Under the pieces are notes generated by a model. It had not been told where the DNA came from, ran no database searches, and worked only from the letters and a program-made list of their open reading frames with translations. A stretch of DNA of 64,000 bases from Bradyrhizobium sp. WD16. GTDB taxonomy: Bacteria; Pseudomonadota; Alphaproteobacteria; Rhizobiales; Xanthobacteraceae. The translations under genes were made by a program, and so were the position numbers. The stretch lies in the NCBI RefSeq assembly GCF_024181725.1, contig NZ_CP028908.1, positions 5,445,501-5,509,500 on the forward strand. The letters are read 5' to 3'. Shown here piece by piece: positions 42,355 to 54,300 of this stretch. Within the stretch, counting starts at the first letter, position 1, and each line of letters opens with the position of its first letter.

Positions 42355-45300
42355 CTACTGCCCCTGTCCGCGACGGCGGCTTTGATCCTCGCCGCTGTTC
42401 GATGTGCCGGCGTCGCCGCCACCATAGCCCACCACCTCGACGATGATGACGGAGGGCTGCTCGTTGGGTCGGTTCTGCGCCGGCAGGCCGGTCTGCTGCG
42501 TGGCGGCGGTGACGTTGGAATTGGTCGTCAGCGCAACGTTGGGCGTCTGGGTAAAGGTGAGGCCCGTCACCGTGCCGCTGGCCTGGATGTTGAAGGCGTT
42601 GAGCACGATCTGCGCCACCAGCGTGATGTCATTGCCGCGCAGACCGGCCGAACCGACGTCGATGGTGCCATGGGGCGCGACCAGCGTGACGTTGCTCTTC
42701 TTCGGATCCTGGCCGGGCAGCGTGACCAGCGCGGCGATGCCGGCGCCGGTGACCAGCCCCTGCGGACTGGTGTAACAGTAGCCATTGACGGTGCAGACTT
42801 CGCTGACCGCCGGACTGGAGACGTAGGTCTTCGGTCCCGCGCCGGCGTTGATGTCGCCATTGGCAGTGAACAGCCCGATGTCGCCGCCCTGCAGGGTCAT
42901 GATCCGGCTCTGGTTCAGCAGAACCGAGTCGTCGGCGAAGCCGCGAATGGCGCCGCCGGCGAGCGTCAGGATGCCCTCCTGGTTCGGCGCGAGCGTGTCG
43001 AGCGAGGTGTGGCCGACGGTGATGCCGCCGCCCGGCCCCAGGATGTTGATGTCGCCGCCCATCTGGGTCTCAAGCAGGGACGCGGCGACGTTGAGTTTGC
43101 CGGTCGGCAGCTTCACGGCCGCGCCGCCGCCGCTGCTCGCGCCGTTGTCGGTGTAGCCGGAGCCGGCCGGGAACAGCGTGGCAATCGCCGTATAGGCGCG
43201 GCTGTATTGCGCATAATACGGGCTCGACGAATTCTTGTAGTCGTGCGCCACCTCGAAGAGAAATTCGAGAAAGGCGCGGTTGACCAGCAGGCGTTGCCGC
43301 GCCGGCGACAGGCCCTGGAAAGTGGCCCAGGCCTGATCCCGTGGCTGGCCGAGAACGGCGGCGATGTCGGCGAGAAAATCGATGCCGCCAGCGCCGGCGT
43401 TGGCCGGATCGACATATCGGGTGATTGCCGCCGCGTAATCGATGCCGGGCCTGACGCCGAACAGCAGGTCGATCTCGGCGCCCTGCGCCGGCAGATAAGG
43501 CTTGACGGCCGGCCCGCCGAACGTGTCGCCGACCGCGCTGCCGTTGCCGATGGTCGCGATGCCATTCGCCACGGTCGTGAACGGACCCAAATCATGCCCG
43601 GCCTGCACCACGAAGGTGCCGGGGCCGTACAACGCATAGGAGCCGCCTACCAGGTCGTTGCCGGCGACGATGCTGGTGATGTCGTCCGGATTGTTGTTCT
43701 GGCCGATGAACTTGAGGCTGGCTGCCTGGACGCCGTTGCTCGTCGTCGCGAGCCCTCCGCCCTGAGCTATCGCCGCATAGATGTTGTTGCCAGCCTCGAT
43801 CTGCGCCGGCTTGATCAGCGTCAGACTGGCGGTAAGGTTGGTGGCGGGGTTGACGGCATGGATATCCTGGCCGGCCGCGATGACGACGGGCGCGGGATCG
43901 TTCGCATGCAGCGCCTGGGTCAAAGTGGGCAACGGCACCCCGAGCGGGCTGATGTAGTTGGCGTAGTCGGTGATGTTGCCGCTTGCGCCAAGATACTGCG
44001 TGATCGACGCGCTGAGATCGGGCATCACAAGGCCCGCCCCGAGGGCAATGGATCCGGCTGCGACCATGCTGACGGTGCCGGTGTCGCTTCCGGTCCAGGT
44101 CGGATACGGCAGCAGGTTGGCGTTTCCGACGCCGCCGCCGGCCGCTCCGCCGCTGTTGAAGACGATGTCGCCGCTGAGCGCCGTCAGGTCCAGCGTGGCC
44201 GGCAGCATCAGCCCGATCGTGGTGGATTTCGCACTACCGCCGACCTCCTGCACACCAGGATTGTGCACAAAGAGCCCGGCGATCGACGACGGGGCGACGG
44301 TCAGGGCCGTCACATCGCCCATGACACTGGTCAACGCAATCCCGCTGCCCTCTCCATAGCTGGTGAACAGATTGCTCCAGGTCGGATTATCGTTCTTTGC
44401 ACCAGCACCAGGCAGAGCTTGACCTCTCGTCCGCACCGCGTTGTCGAGCGGCAGCGACGCCGGATCGTAGACGTTGCCGAGCGTCACCGAGCCACGGGCG
44501 GCCAAGGTGATGAAGCCGTCCTGCACCGCCAGCAGCAGCGGCAGCGCATACAAGCCGACGACCTGACCCGACGTGTTCGTCGTGATCCCGAGGGTCGGCT
44601 TGTCCTGGTTAAGCGGATTGCTGGTGGTGGCCTGGACCACCCCGCCCACCCGGATGACACCGGCGCCGCGGCCGACCAGGAAATCGCTGCTCAAGAGATC
44701 GCCGCCGGCGCTGACGCTGAGGTTGCCGCCGCCGTAGTAGGTCGCCGCCGGTCCGATCAGATTGCCTTTCGCATCACGGGCCCCGGTCCCGCCGCTCACG
44801 ACCAATGTTTCCGGCAGCGACGCGCCGACATCGACGATGTCGGCGCCGGCCGACAGCGCGATGTTGCCGCCGCCGAGCGCTCCGAAACCCTGGAAGAAGG
44901 TGGCGTAGTTGATCCAGGCCGCGGTCTGGCAGGCCACCGAACTCGCGGATGCGCAGTCCGCGAACGGCGTCGCGCTGCCGTTCGATTTGCCGTAGTGGAC
45001 GTACCAGTCGCTCCATATCTGGCCGGTCGAGGCGCCGGCAATGCCGGTCCGGCTGCCGTCGGAATCGGTCGGCATCTCGATGCCGATGATGGAGCCGCCA
45101 GCCGTGACCGTGACCGCACCGCCGCCAGTGCCCCAGGCCGGCGTGCTGACAAGGCCATTCGGATTGCTCGTATAGTACGATGGCACCGTCGGCGCCCTGA
45201 AGTCCGCCGGCATCGCCGTAGCGGCGCCGGCGGTATAGACCGCGCCCGGCGCGACCTGGTCGCGCAGTTCGACATCGCCGGCCGCCGCGATGGTGATGGA

Positions 45301-48300
45301 GCCGGTGCCGGTGCGCACCAAAGTCGGGATGTCGACGGTCAACGGCTGGGGGCTGTAGGCGATGGTGTCCTGATAGGAGGTGTGGCCGTCGATGGTAACG
45401 CTGCCGACCGGGTTTGTCGCGGCGACGGGCGCGGTCAACGACACGACCGCGTTGGGATCGACCGAAGGGGCGCCGGTGGCGACCGTACCGGTGGCGCCAC
45501 CGAAATCCGCGCCAGCGACGAAGTCATAGGAGAAGGAACCTTTGCTGCCGGCGAAAGCCACCGGCATCAGCGGCGTGGCCGCCGTGGTGTTGTACACCGC
45601 TGATCCGTTGAATATCGCCGGATTGTTGGCGATCAGATCGGCCGGCGGTTGCGGCGCCGGTGCTGGCGCTGGCGCCGCCACATATGTGTCCGCGAACAGC
45701 ATCGTATAGGCGGGCGGCGCGGACGGCGGCGCCACCGCATAGCAAACAAGGCAGAACGGACCGTCGATACCGGCGACGTTGCCGAGCGTCTGCGGCTTGC
45801 CATTCAAGGTCTTGGAAAGTGATCCAACTCCGACCTGAAGCGCCGCAGATTGATTTCGAAAGTTCGCATCGATGACACCGAAGAAATAGCTTGCCCACGC
45901 CGATGCGTAGTCGTTTCCGCTCGCCGAATGGGCGATGTCGTAGTACAGGGTCGTTGCCGTCGGAGCCCTAGGGATAGTTGGCGGCAGCACCACTCCTCCT
46001 GCTCCTACCAGTTGCTCAACGTAGCGCGCAACGTCGGCATTGGAGAGATAGCCGCCAAAACCAGGGGAAAGGCCGACATCCTGACTGGTGCCGGCAACGG
46101 TATTCGTCGCAACGATCTCGGCTTCGTAGGCGTGATACATGTTGACGTATTGAATATAGAACTGGTTGTATTGGTCGATCACCTGGGTATCGCCAGTCAG
46201 GCTGGCGATGTTGCTCGGCTTCTGCAAATGGAATTGCAGCGCATTGAAGACGTCGTCTGTGACGTCGTACACACCCGGGATATTGAAGAACGCTGCGCCA
46301 GCACGGGAAACCGTGGTGAAGCTTCCATCGTTGAGGGCGACGGCGTCGAAGACGGTTCCGCTGTAAATCAGCACGCCGCCGCTGAACAGACTTTCATAGG
46401 CGGCGTAGGTTGGCGACGCGGTTTCGTTGGCGTAGGCGCTCGCCGCGCCGCTCACCACCGGCGGTGGCGTATAGGGCAGATAAAAGCCGTCGCTGATGGT
46501 GGCGTTGATCACCACGTTGTTGAGCGCGCGCAGCGCCAGGCTTCCGGGCTCGCCCGTGGCGGTGCGATAGTTGAGCGTGGTCTTTCCTGAGCTGTCGGTC
46601 ACGCCGGAGCCCAGATTCCAGTTGCTGGCGACGGTGATGTTGCCGTTGTTGACGTCGGCGCGCGGATTGCTCAGGTCAATCCCGGGCCGCAGGTGGACAT
46701 TCGGGATACCGGCAAAGCTGCCGGCATTGGTCAGATCGAACGTCTGCACGAACCCCAGCAGCGTCGTCTGGTAGAACGTTTCGTGGTTCGTGTTCACCGC
46801 GTTCGGCACGAACAAACCGGTATTGCTGTCGGTGATGCCGGCGACCGGCGTGCGCACCCCGCCGCTCTGGGTGGCGATGACGGTGTCGACGCCGTTGATG
46901 ACATCGTGCCAGGTCCCGTCGACCATGGGGACGACCCAGGTGCCGTCCGCCTTTTTCTGGCCACTCGCGAACCAGCCGGCCGGATCGACGACGCCGTCGA
47001 AGTGCCTGGTCGGATCGGTGACCGGATCGTTGGTGCTCCAGAGCGCATAGGCGTTGAGCACCACGCCGTTACCGCTCGGATGGCCGCTGGCGTCGGCCGT
47101 GCCCTTGACCGTGCCGTCGAAGCTGATGTTGACGCTCTTGTCGGCGAGGATCGGCGCGCGCAAATTGATGGTGCCGCCAGCGCCGTTGGGACCGCCGCCG
47201 ACATCGAGGATGGCGCCCGCGGCGACGGTGATCTTGCCCGAGGTCACGACCTTCTCGTAGCCGTAGGTGGCGTCGGTCGCGCCATTTGCATCCGGCGTAC
47301 CGGTGGTGCCGAGCGTGATGGTGCCGCCGTTCTGCGCCTGGTTCGCGGTGCCGCTGCCCGAAGCGGGATCCTTCGCATCGTCGGCAAGGAACGCCGCCCG
47401 CAGGACGGCAGTCGAATTGATGTTCACGCCGCCGTCGGTGCTGGTCGGTACGCCGTGCGCGTCGAACTTCGTCACGCCGGCACCGTAGAGCGCGATCTGG
47501 CCGCCGCTCGGTCCGCTCGCATCGATGGTGCCGTCGACGGTGACGCTGCCGCTGCTGGTGACCAGCAGCACCTTGCCGGAGACGAGGGTCTGGCCGGCCG
47601 CGATGGTGATGTCGCCGCGACCGAGGCGCACCGCGAAGCCGCCGGTGAAGCCGCTGGTCAACGGCAGCGCGCCGGACCTGCTGCCGGCCTGGAGCACGAA
47701 ATCGCCGCCGAGATCGTTGTAGGCGGCATGGCCGTCGAGGGTGCCGTCAAGCGCCGCATTTTTCGCGGCCAGGACGGACAGCGCCCCGGCGAAGCCGTTA
47801 CCGGCAGCCGCGACGCTGACGGTCGCGCCCTGGCCAATGGTCACGTTGCCGGTGGCCGAAGTGATCCGCACATTGCCGCCCGGCGTGTCCTCGATAATGT
47901 CGAGGACAGCGATGCGCGAGCCGGAGGCATCGATGATAGCTCCCGCGCCGAGCACGACGTCGCCTGCCGTCGCGGTGAGGCTGACGTTGCCGGACAGCGC
48001 CCGAATGATCGCGGTGTCGGTGATCGACGCGGCGGTGACGGCGAGCGCGCCGCCGATATTGGTGGCGGGGTTGGCGGGAGCGGTCCCCGCGGCGGTGACC
48101 AGGGTGACACTCCCCGATGTCGCGAGCGACTGCGTCGCGCCGCCATTGACCAGGATGACCGGGGCGGACAGCGCCATGTTCGCCGTTCCGGCATCGAGGC
48201 CGCCGGAGCCGCTGAACGCAATGGCCTGGCCGGCAACGAGATCAATCTGGCCGAAGCCCCGCAGGCTCTTGGCGCCGATATCCCCGGTGATGGTATCCGA

Positions 48301-51300
48301 GGCCTCGAGCGTCAGGGTGCCGCCGGCGGCGGCGATGCCGGTGCCGGTGACGCCGCGGCTGTTGGCGAGATCGATGTTGCGGGCATTGACGGTGGTGCTG
48401 CCGCCCTGGCCGTACAGCCCGGCGCTGTCGAAGGTCAGCCTGCCGATGGGGTGCGCTGCGTCGCCGATCCGCAGCCCGCCGGCGTCGTAGAGATTGACCA
48501 CCGACGCGCTGCGCAGGCGAACCGAGACCGCATCGGCGAATCCTGCGAGCACCGCCGGGCCCAGCACCACGCCGGAGCTGCCGCCGCCGATGTTGATGAC
48601 CGAGCCGGCGACGTCGTAGTTCGCCGCTTTCAAGATCGCGCTCGAGGCGAGCGCGCCGCTGCCGCTGGTGTCCAGCGTCAGGGCGTTACCGCCGTCGATA
48701 ACAGCGCCGGCGCCGATCGAGAACGCTCCCTGCGCCGTGGTGCCGCCCGGCTTCGGACCGGCGCCGGTATATTGGCCCGGCACATAGTGGCGCGTCACAT
48801 TCACGGTGGTGCCGTTCGAGACGCGCAGCAGCGAGCCATCGCCGCTGATCCCCGCAGTGTATCCGGTCAACTTTCCGGTTGTGCTGTCATACTGCGCGAC
48901 GGGATCGGCTCCGACCGAGATATCGCGACCGGCGCCGCCGGGCACCACGCCGGCCGCCATGATGACGGCGCCGGCATCGACCTTGATGCCGCTGCCGCCG
49001 GCGAGCGAGACCAGAAGAAGCTCCGGAGCGGTCAGCGGATGCGCCGCATCGGTGGCGATCTCGAGGTTGAGGGCGCTGGCGGTGATGCTTTCGACGCCGT
49101 TGACGACGGCGGCGGTGCCGCCGATCAGTACGGCACTCGCGCCCAGATTGCTGATCTGGTCGGCGTCGAGCACAAGGTAGCCGGCCGGGCTCGACGGCAG
49201 CGTCCCGTCGGCCCCGGGCGCGGCGACCAGGATGTTGGTAGCGCTGATCTGCACCTGGCCGCCGCCGCCCGCGAGGCCCGGCGCCAGATCGCTCACACCC
49301 CGCGCAAATCGGTTGGCGCCCGCGAGGTCGAGCGACTTGATGGCGCCGAGCACCAGCGCGCCGCCGTCGATCGGCAAAGGCGGCGGGGCCTTGCCGGCGG
49401 CGAGCGCCTGGCTACGGAAGAAGCTCGTGCCCGAGGTGATGTCGATCCGCGAATATTGCGACCAGACCGCCTGCGACTGGAGCTGGAAGATAGCCGACTG
49501 CGATGACCGCGCGCCGGTGAGCGCATTGCCGAGGGTGCCGGTGACATATTGCGAGCCGTCGGGACCGGTGTAGCTCACGGTGACGTTCGGATTGACGTTG
49601 CCAGCTACCTGCACCACCCGGTAGGCACCGGGCAGCGTCGCATACATGCCGGGCAGCAGCGTATAGGTGCCGGCCGGAATGCCGCTGCCGGCAGCGATGG
49701 TCACCGACTGGCCCGGCACGATCGCATTGGGGAACGTCACGCTGTTGCCGGTGCTGCTCCCGCTCGGCGCGCTCACGCCGGACGAATAAGGCGCAGCGGC
49801 GAAATTGGGATCGTAGGCCGCGACAGCGGCCTGGTTGGTCGGGACCAGGGCGTAGACCTGGCGTCCGTCAGAATAAGTCGGCGTGTAGGTGCCGGTCGCC
49901 GGGTTCTGCTGATAGGTCGCGAGCACATTGCGGGTACCGCCGGTGCCGGCCACATATTCGGTGGCGTAGATGTCGCCGCCGCCGCTGAGGTCAAGCACAG
50001 CGCCGGACCGGGTCGCCACGCTGGTGCCGAAAATACTGATCGATTTGCTCGGCGGCGCCGTGAGCACCGACGGCAGGTTGTCGCTGCCGGGCGAACCTTG
50101 ATACCAGGTGGTGCCATCGACGGCGTAGCCATCGGGAATGACGAGGCCGGCGGCCGACACCGAGGTCAGGCTGCCCGCGCCCAGGGTGACGCTCTGGGTA
50201 ACCGCAAATGGCCCGACGTAATTGGTAAAGCCGGTCAGAAAGACAAACGCCGCGCGCGGAATCTGGCTGGCGCTCTGCATGCCGAGGACAATGCTGCCGA
50301 GCGGCGCCCACAGCGTGCCGTTCTGCACGATGGTCTGCGCATCGAACAGGAGCGAACCACCGGCGGAGAGCGGCGCCGTCGGGACGCCGTTCTGGGCGAT
50401 GGTGATCGTGCTGGCGGAAGCCTGGGTGCCGGTCGACATCACAAGAAAGTCGGTGTTGCTGACGGGATAGATTTCGGCCGCCCGCAGCGTCAGGTTGCCC
50501 GGCGCGACCAGCGCGCCGCCGAAGGTCGACCGCCCGTCGCCACCGCTGCTGGTGACAGAGCCATAAGTGTCAGGCAGCAGCCGGATGGCGGCGGCGCTGG
50601 TGAAATTCGCGCTGACGATGTTGTCGAGCGCAATCGCACCCTGGAGGTCGATCCATCGGGCGGTGACGTTCAAGGTACCGTCGGCGATGCTGGGAGGCAC
50701 GAAGCCGTTGCCTAAGGCGACTTTCCCGACGACCCGGACATAGCCCGCATCGAGGTTCACGGTGGCGCCGCCGATGCGCGAGATGCAATCCGCCCCACAA
50801 CTGCCAACCCCAAAGTTGTTCGTCGAATCGTCGAGGTGGACGCCTGACGGCAGCAGGCCGGTACTCGCCGGCAACAGCACGAGGTTTCCGCCGCGGGAAC
50901 TGAGGGTCAAGGCGCCGGGGACCGATACATCGACCGAACCGCCGAACGCGATGGCGGAAACGGCGTTCAGGGTCACGGAATCGAAGCCGCTGTTGCTCAG
51001 CGTGTCGGCACCGATGAAGGCCCCCGACGTGGCCGCCGCGCCTGCCGCCGGCAGGTTCGCCGCGACGATACCGGCGGGCTCCACCACGATCGTGTTCGGT
51101 GACGGCGAGGTCGCCGTGCCAACCACGCTGCCAATGGTCAGGCTGCCGCCGGTCGCGAGCGGCGCGCCGCCGGCCGCATCGACGGCCCCGGCAAAATAGA
51201 TCATCGTGCCGAAGAGCTGGAGATTGCCGCCATTGCTCCACGCCGCCTGCCCCGACAAGCCTTGCGTGAAGCCACCCTGCGGCAGCTGGATCAGGTTGCT

Positions 51301-54300
51301 CGCCGCCGTTACAGCCGCACCTTGCAGATCGAACTGCGCCCCCGGCTCCGCCGCCAACACCCCGGTCCGCGCGCTGAGCATGATGGAGCCGCCGCCGAGC
51401 ACCTTGCCGGTCGAATAGGCGACGACCTGAGGATCGGGCACGAACACCCCGCTGACGTCGAGCACTGCGGTCGCGCCGATCCGTACCTCCGCGCCCGATA
51501 CGTTGATGGTGCCCGCCGGCGCAACGATTCTGCCGAGAACGCTTGCGGTCGCAAGCGCGCTCAGCGTGACCGTGGCCTGCGGATCGGCGACAACGGCAGC
51601 GCCGCGATCGAACAGAATGCTCGTCCCATCCAGCGTCAGGCTGACCGGCTTGCGCAGTCCATCAGGCAATACGCCAACGGAGGCGAAGTCGCGCACCAAC
51701 GCACCGGTCGGGATTTGCGTTGCGCCGCCAGCGGGCAAGACGGTCGACTGCCGCAGCACCACCTGCGTGCCGGCGGTGACCGTGGTGCCGCCATAAGTGT
51801 CGTTCAGAACATATTGAGAGAAGCCGTCGATGAAGAACGCCGGCGGCAACACCATCTGGCCTGCCTTCGCATCCGAGACGGCGACATCGGCAGCCGGCAA
51901 CCCGATCGCGGCGGCTGTCGCGCCGGACACGTAGGACGTCACTCCCGCTGTGGCGCCATCGATGACGATGGTCGGCACCGTCAGCGTCAGCGTGCCGCCG
52001 CCATCGAAGCCCTGCGCATAGATGGTGCCGTCCAGCAGAATGTTGGCCCGGTTCGGCTGGTTGACAGTGCCGTCAGGATTCGCGCCATGGGGGCTAACGT
52101 TGTAGAGATTTCCGATATTGCTTGGTTGGCTCCAGCCGCCGGCGTAAGTCGTCAGCGAGATGCTGCCGCCCTTGCCGACCGGCAGGCCGTCGGCCCCGGT
52201 CTTGAGCTTGCCGGCGGTGTCGACATAGCCGCCGCCCGACACATCGATGATGCTGCCGGGCGACAACACGATGCTCTGGGTGACGTCGGTGAAGATGCCA
52301 TCATCTTTGCCTGGCCCATTGCTGGCGGCCAGCGTCGAGATGCTGACGCTGCCGCCGTTGACATAGGCGCGGCCCTCGAGCTGATCCGGCGACAGGCCGC
52401 TGTCGTTGACCCAGAGGCCGCGCACATCGAGCACGGCATCCGGCCCGATCACCAGCGCCGGCGTCGGCGGCCGCATCGGCGCGCTGGTCCCGCCGCCATA
52501 GGTAAAGCCGGTGAGGCTGATCTTGCCGGCCGGCGCGCTGAGCACGCCGTCGATCCTGGCGACGCCCTCGAGCGTGATGCTGCCGCCGGGCCGCACGACA
52601 AGCGAGGCATCCGCCGGCATGCTGAGCTGGTACGCACTCTTGATGGAGATCGCGTTGAGCGCGGCACTCGACAACACGTCGGAAAAGATCGGGAACACGC
52701 CGTTGCGGAGCACCGGCATCCAGGTGGACGCATTGGCAAAGCTGAAGCCGCTCAGGCCATACGGATCCGGCCCGGCATCCGCCTGCGGCTCCAGCACCAC
52801 ACTATAGTTAAACGTACCGGTGGCGAAGGTGATGCTCAGCGACGCGCCGCTCGGCATCCGGTCGGAAACCGCGATATTCGACGATCCCGCCTGTGCGCGC
52901 TGGCGATTGCCGGCGACCACATTGCCGATGATGTCATTGACGATCGGATTGATGGCCGCCACGCTGACGGAGCCGGCATCGGCGCCGGCGATATAGCCCG
53001 CCTCGTAGCGCGCCCCGCCGCCGCCCCAACTGAGATAGACTTCGGTCAACTTCGTGTCGACGGCGCCATTGACCTTGTGCTCGACGGTGAAACCGTCGGC
53101 AAGGCCGACATAGCGCATGGTGGGATCGGCGCTACCGATGTCGACGATGCGCCCGTCGGCACCGCGCAGCCGAGTGGTGGTGATGGTGCCGCCGGTGTAC
53201 TGGACATAGCCGCCCGACACATTAATCGCCGCGCCCGGCTGCTGGATGACGTTCTGCGCCGAGGTTTTGAAGCTGCCACCGGCGGTGAGAAGCTGGTCGA
53301 TGCGCTGGGGGATCAACCCGACATAGCCGGCGGCGTCGAGCAGCGGCGAGCCGACCCACTGCAGGCCGTCGGCGCGGGTGCCGCTGAGGCGCGCATCGAT
53401 GGTGACGGTCTTGCCGATCAGGCTTTTGGCAAGCGGGGTATTCGCCACCTCGGCGGCAGTGAGAAGGATGCTGATCTGGTTGACCGACATCGGCAGCGTG
53501 ACGCCGGCGATCCCCGAGAGATCGATGGTGCTGCCCTGCTCGAGCAGGACCGTGTATCCTGCTCCGACGGTCAACGCGGCGCTCGGCGCCTTGATCAGCG
53601 CGCCGTCGCCGCCATCGCCGCTGCCCCGCACGTCGACGCTACCCAACGCCTGGATGTCGATCTTTGGCTGCAGCACCGTCTGGAAATACGGCGCGTTGTT
53701 GGCGCCGTTGGCGTTCGTGGTGGAGTTGACGGTCGCGGTCGGCAGCGTGCCGCTGGTCTCGTCCGGCAGGATCGCGGTGAGGCTCGCCGACCCGAGCACG
53801 ATATTGCCGTCCGCACCGCTCGCGCAGGTTTGCAGGCAGAGCGTGTTCAGGCTGATCGAGCCGGTGCGCGTGGTGCTGGTGGTGGCGACGATGCCGCCGA
53901 GCTGGCTGATCGAACCACCCGCCAGCGTCACCGCGCCGTCGTTGGCGATGAGCAGTCCATTGGACTCGTTGGTCACCGGGCCGCCGCCGGCGAGGACCTG
54001 AATTGCCGTCTTGACTCCGACGACGTTCGACGGCGGTGTGATCAGGGTGACGGACTTGTCCGCGGCCAGGATGATCTGGCCGTTCCGGGTGGTGATGGTG
54101 CCTGCATTGCTGACGCCGCCAGCGCCGAGCAGCGCCACGTAGCCGCCGTCACCGGTGGAAGTGAGCTTGCCGGTAGTGTCGACGATGGCGCCGGGCTCGA
54201 CCGTGATGGTGCCGCCGCTGCCCTGATTGAAGATCGCGGCACCCTTTCCGGTGAGGCCGAGGTTTGTGGGGATCGTACCCGAGAACAGCCCGCTCTGCAG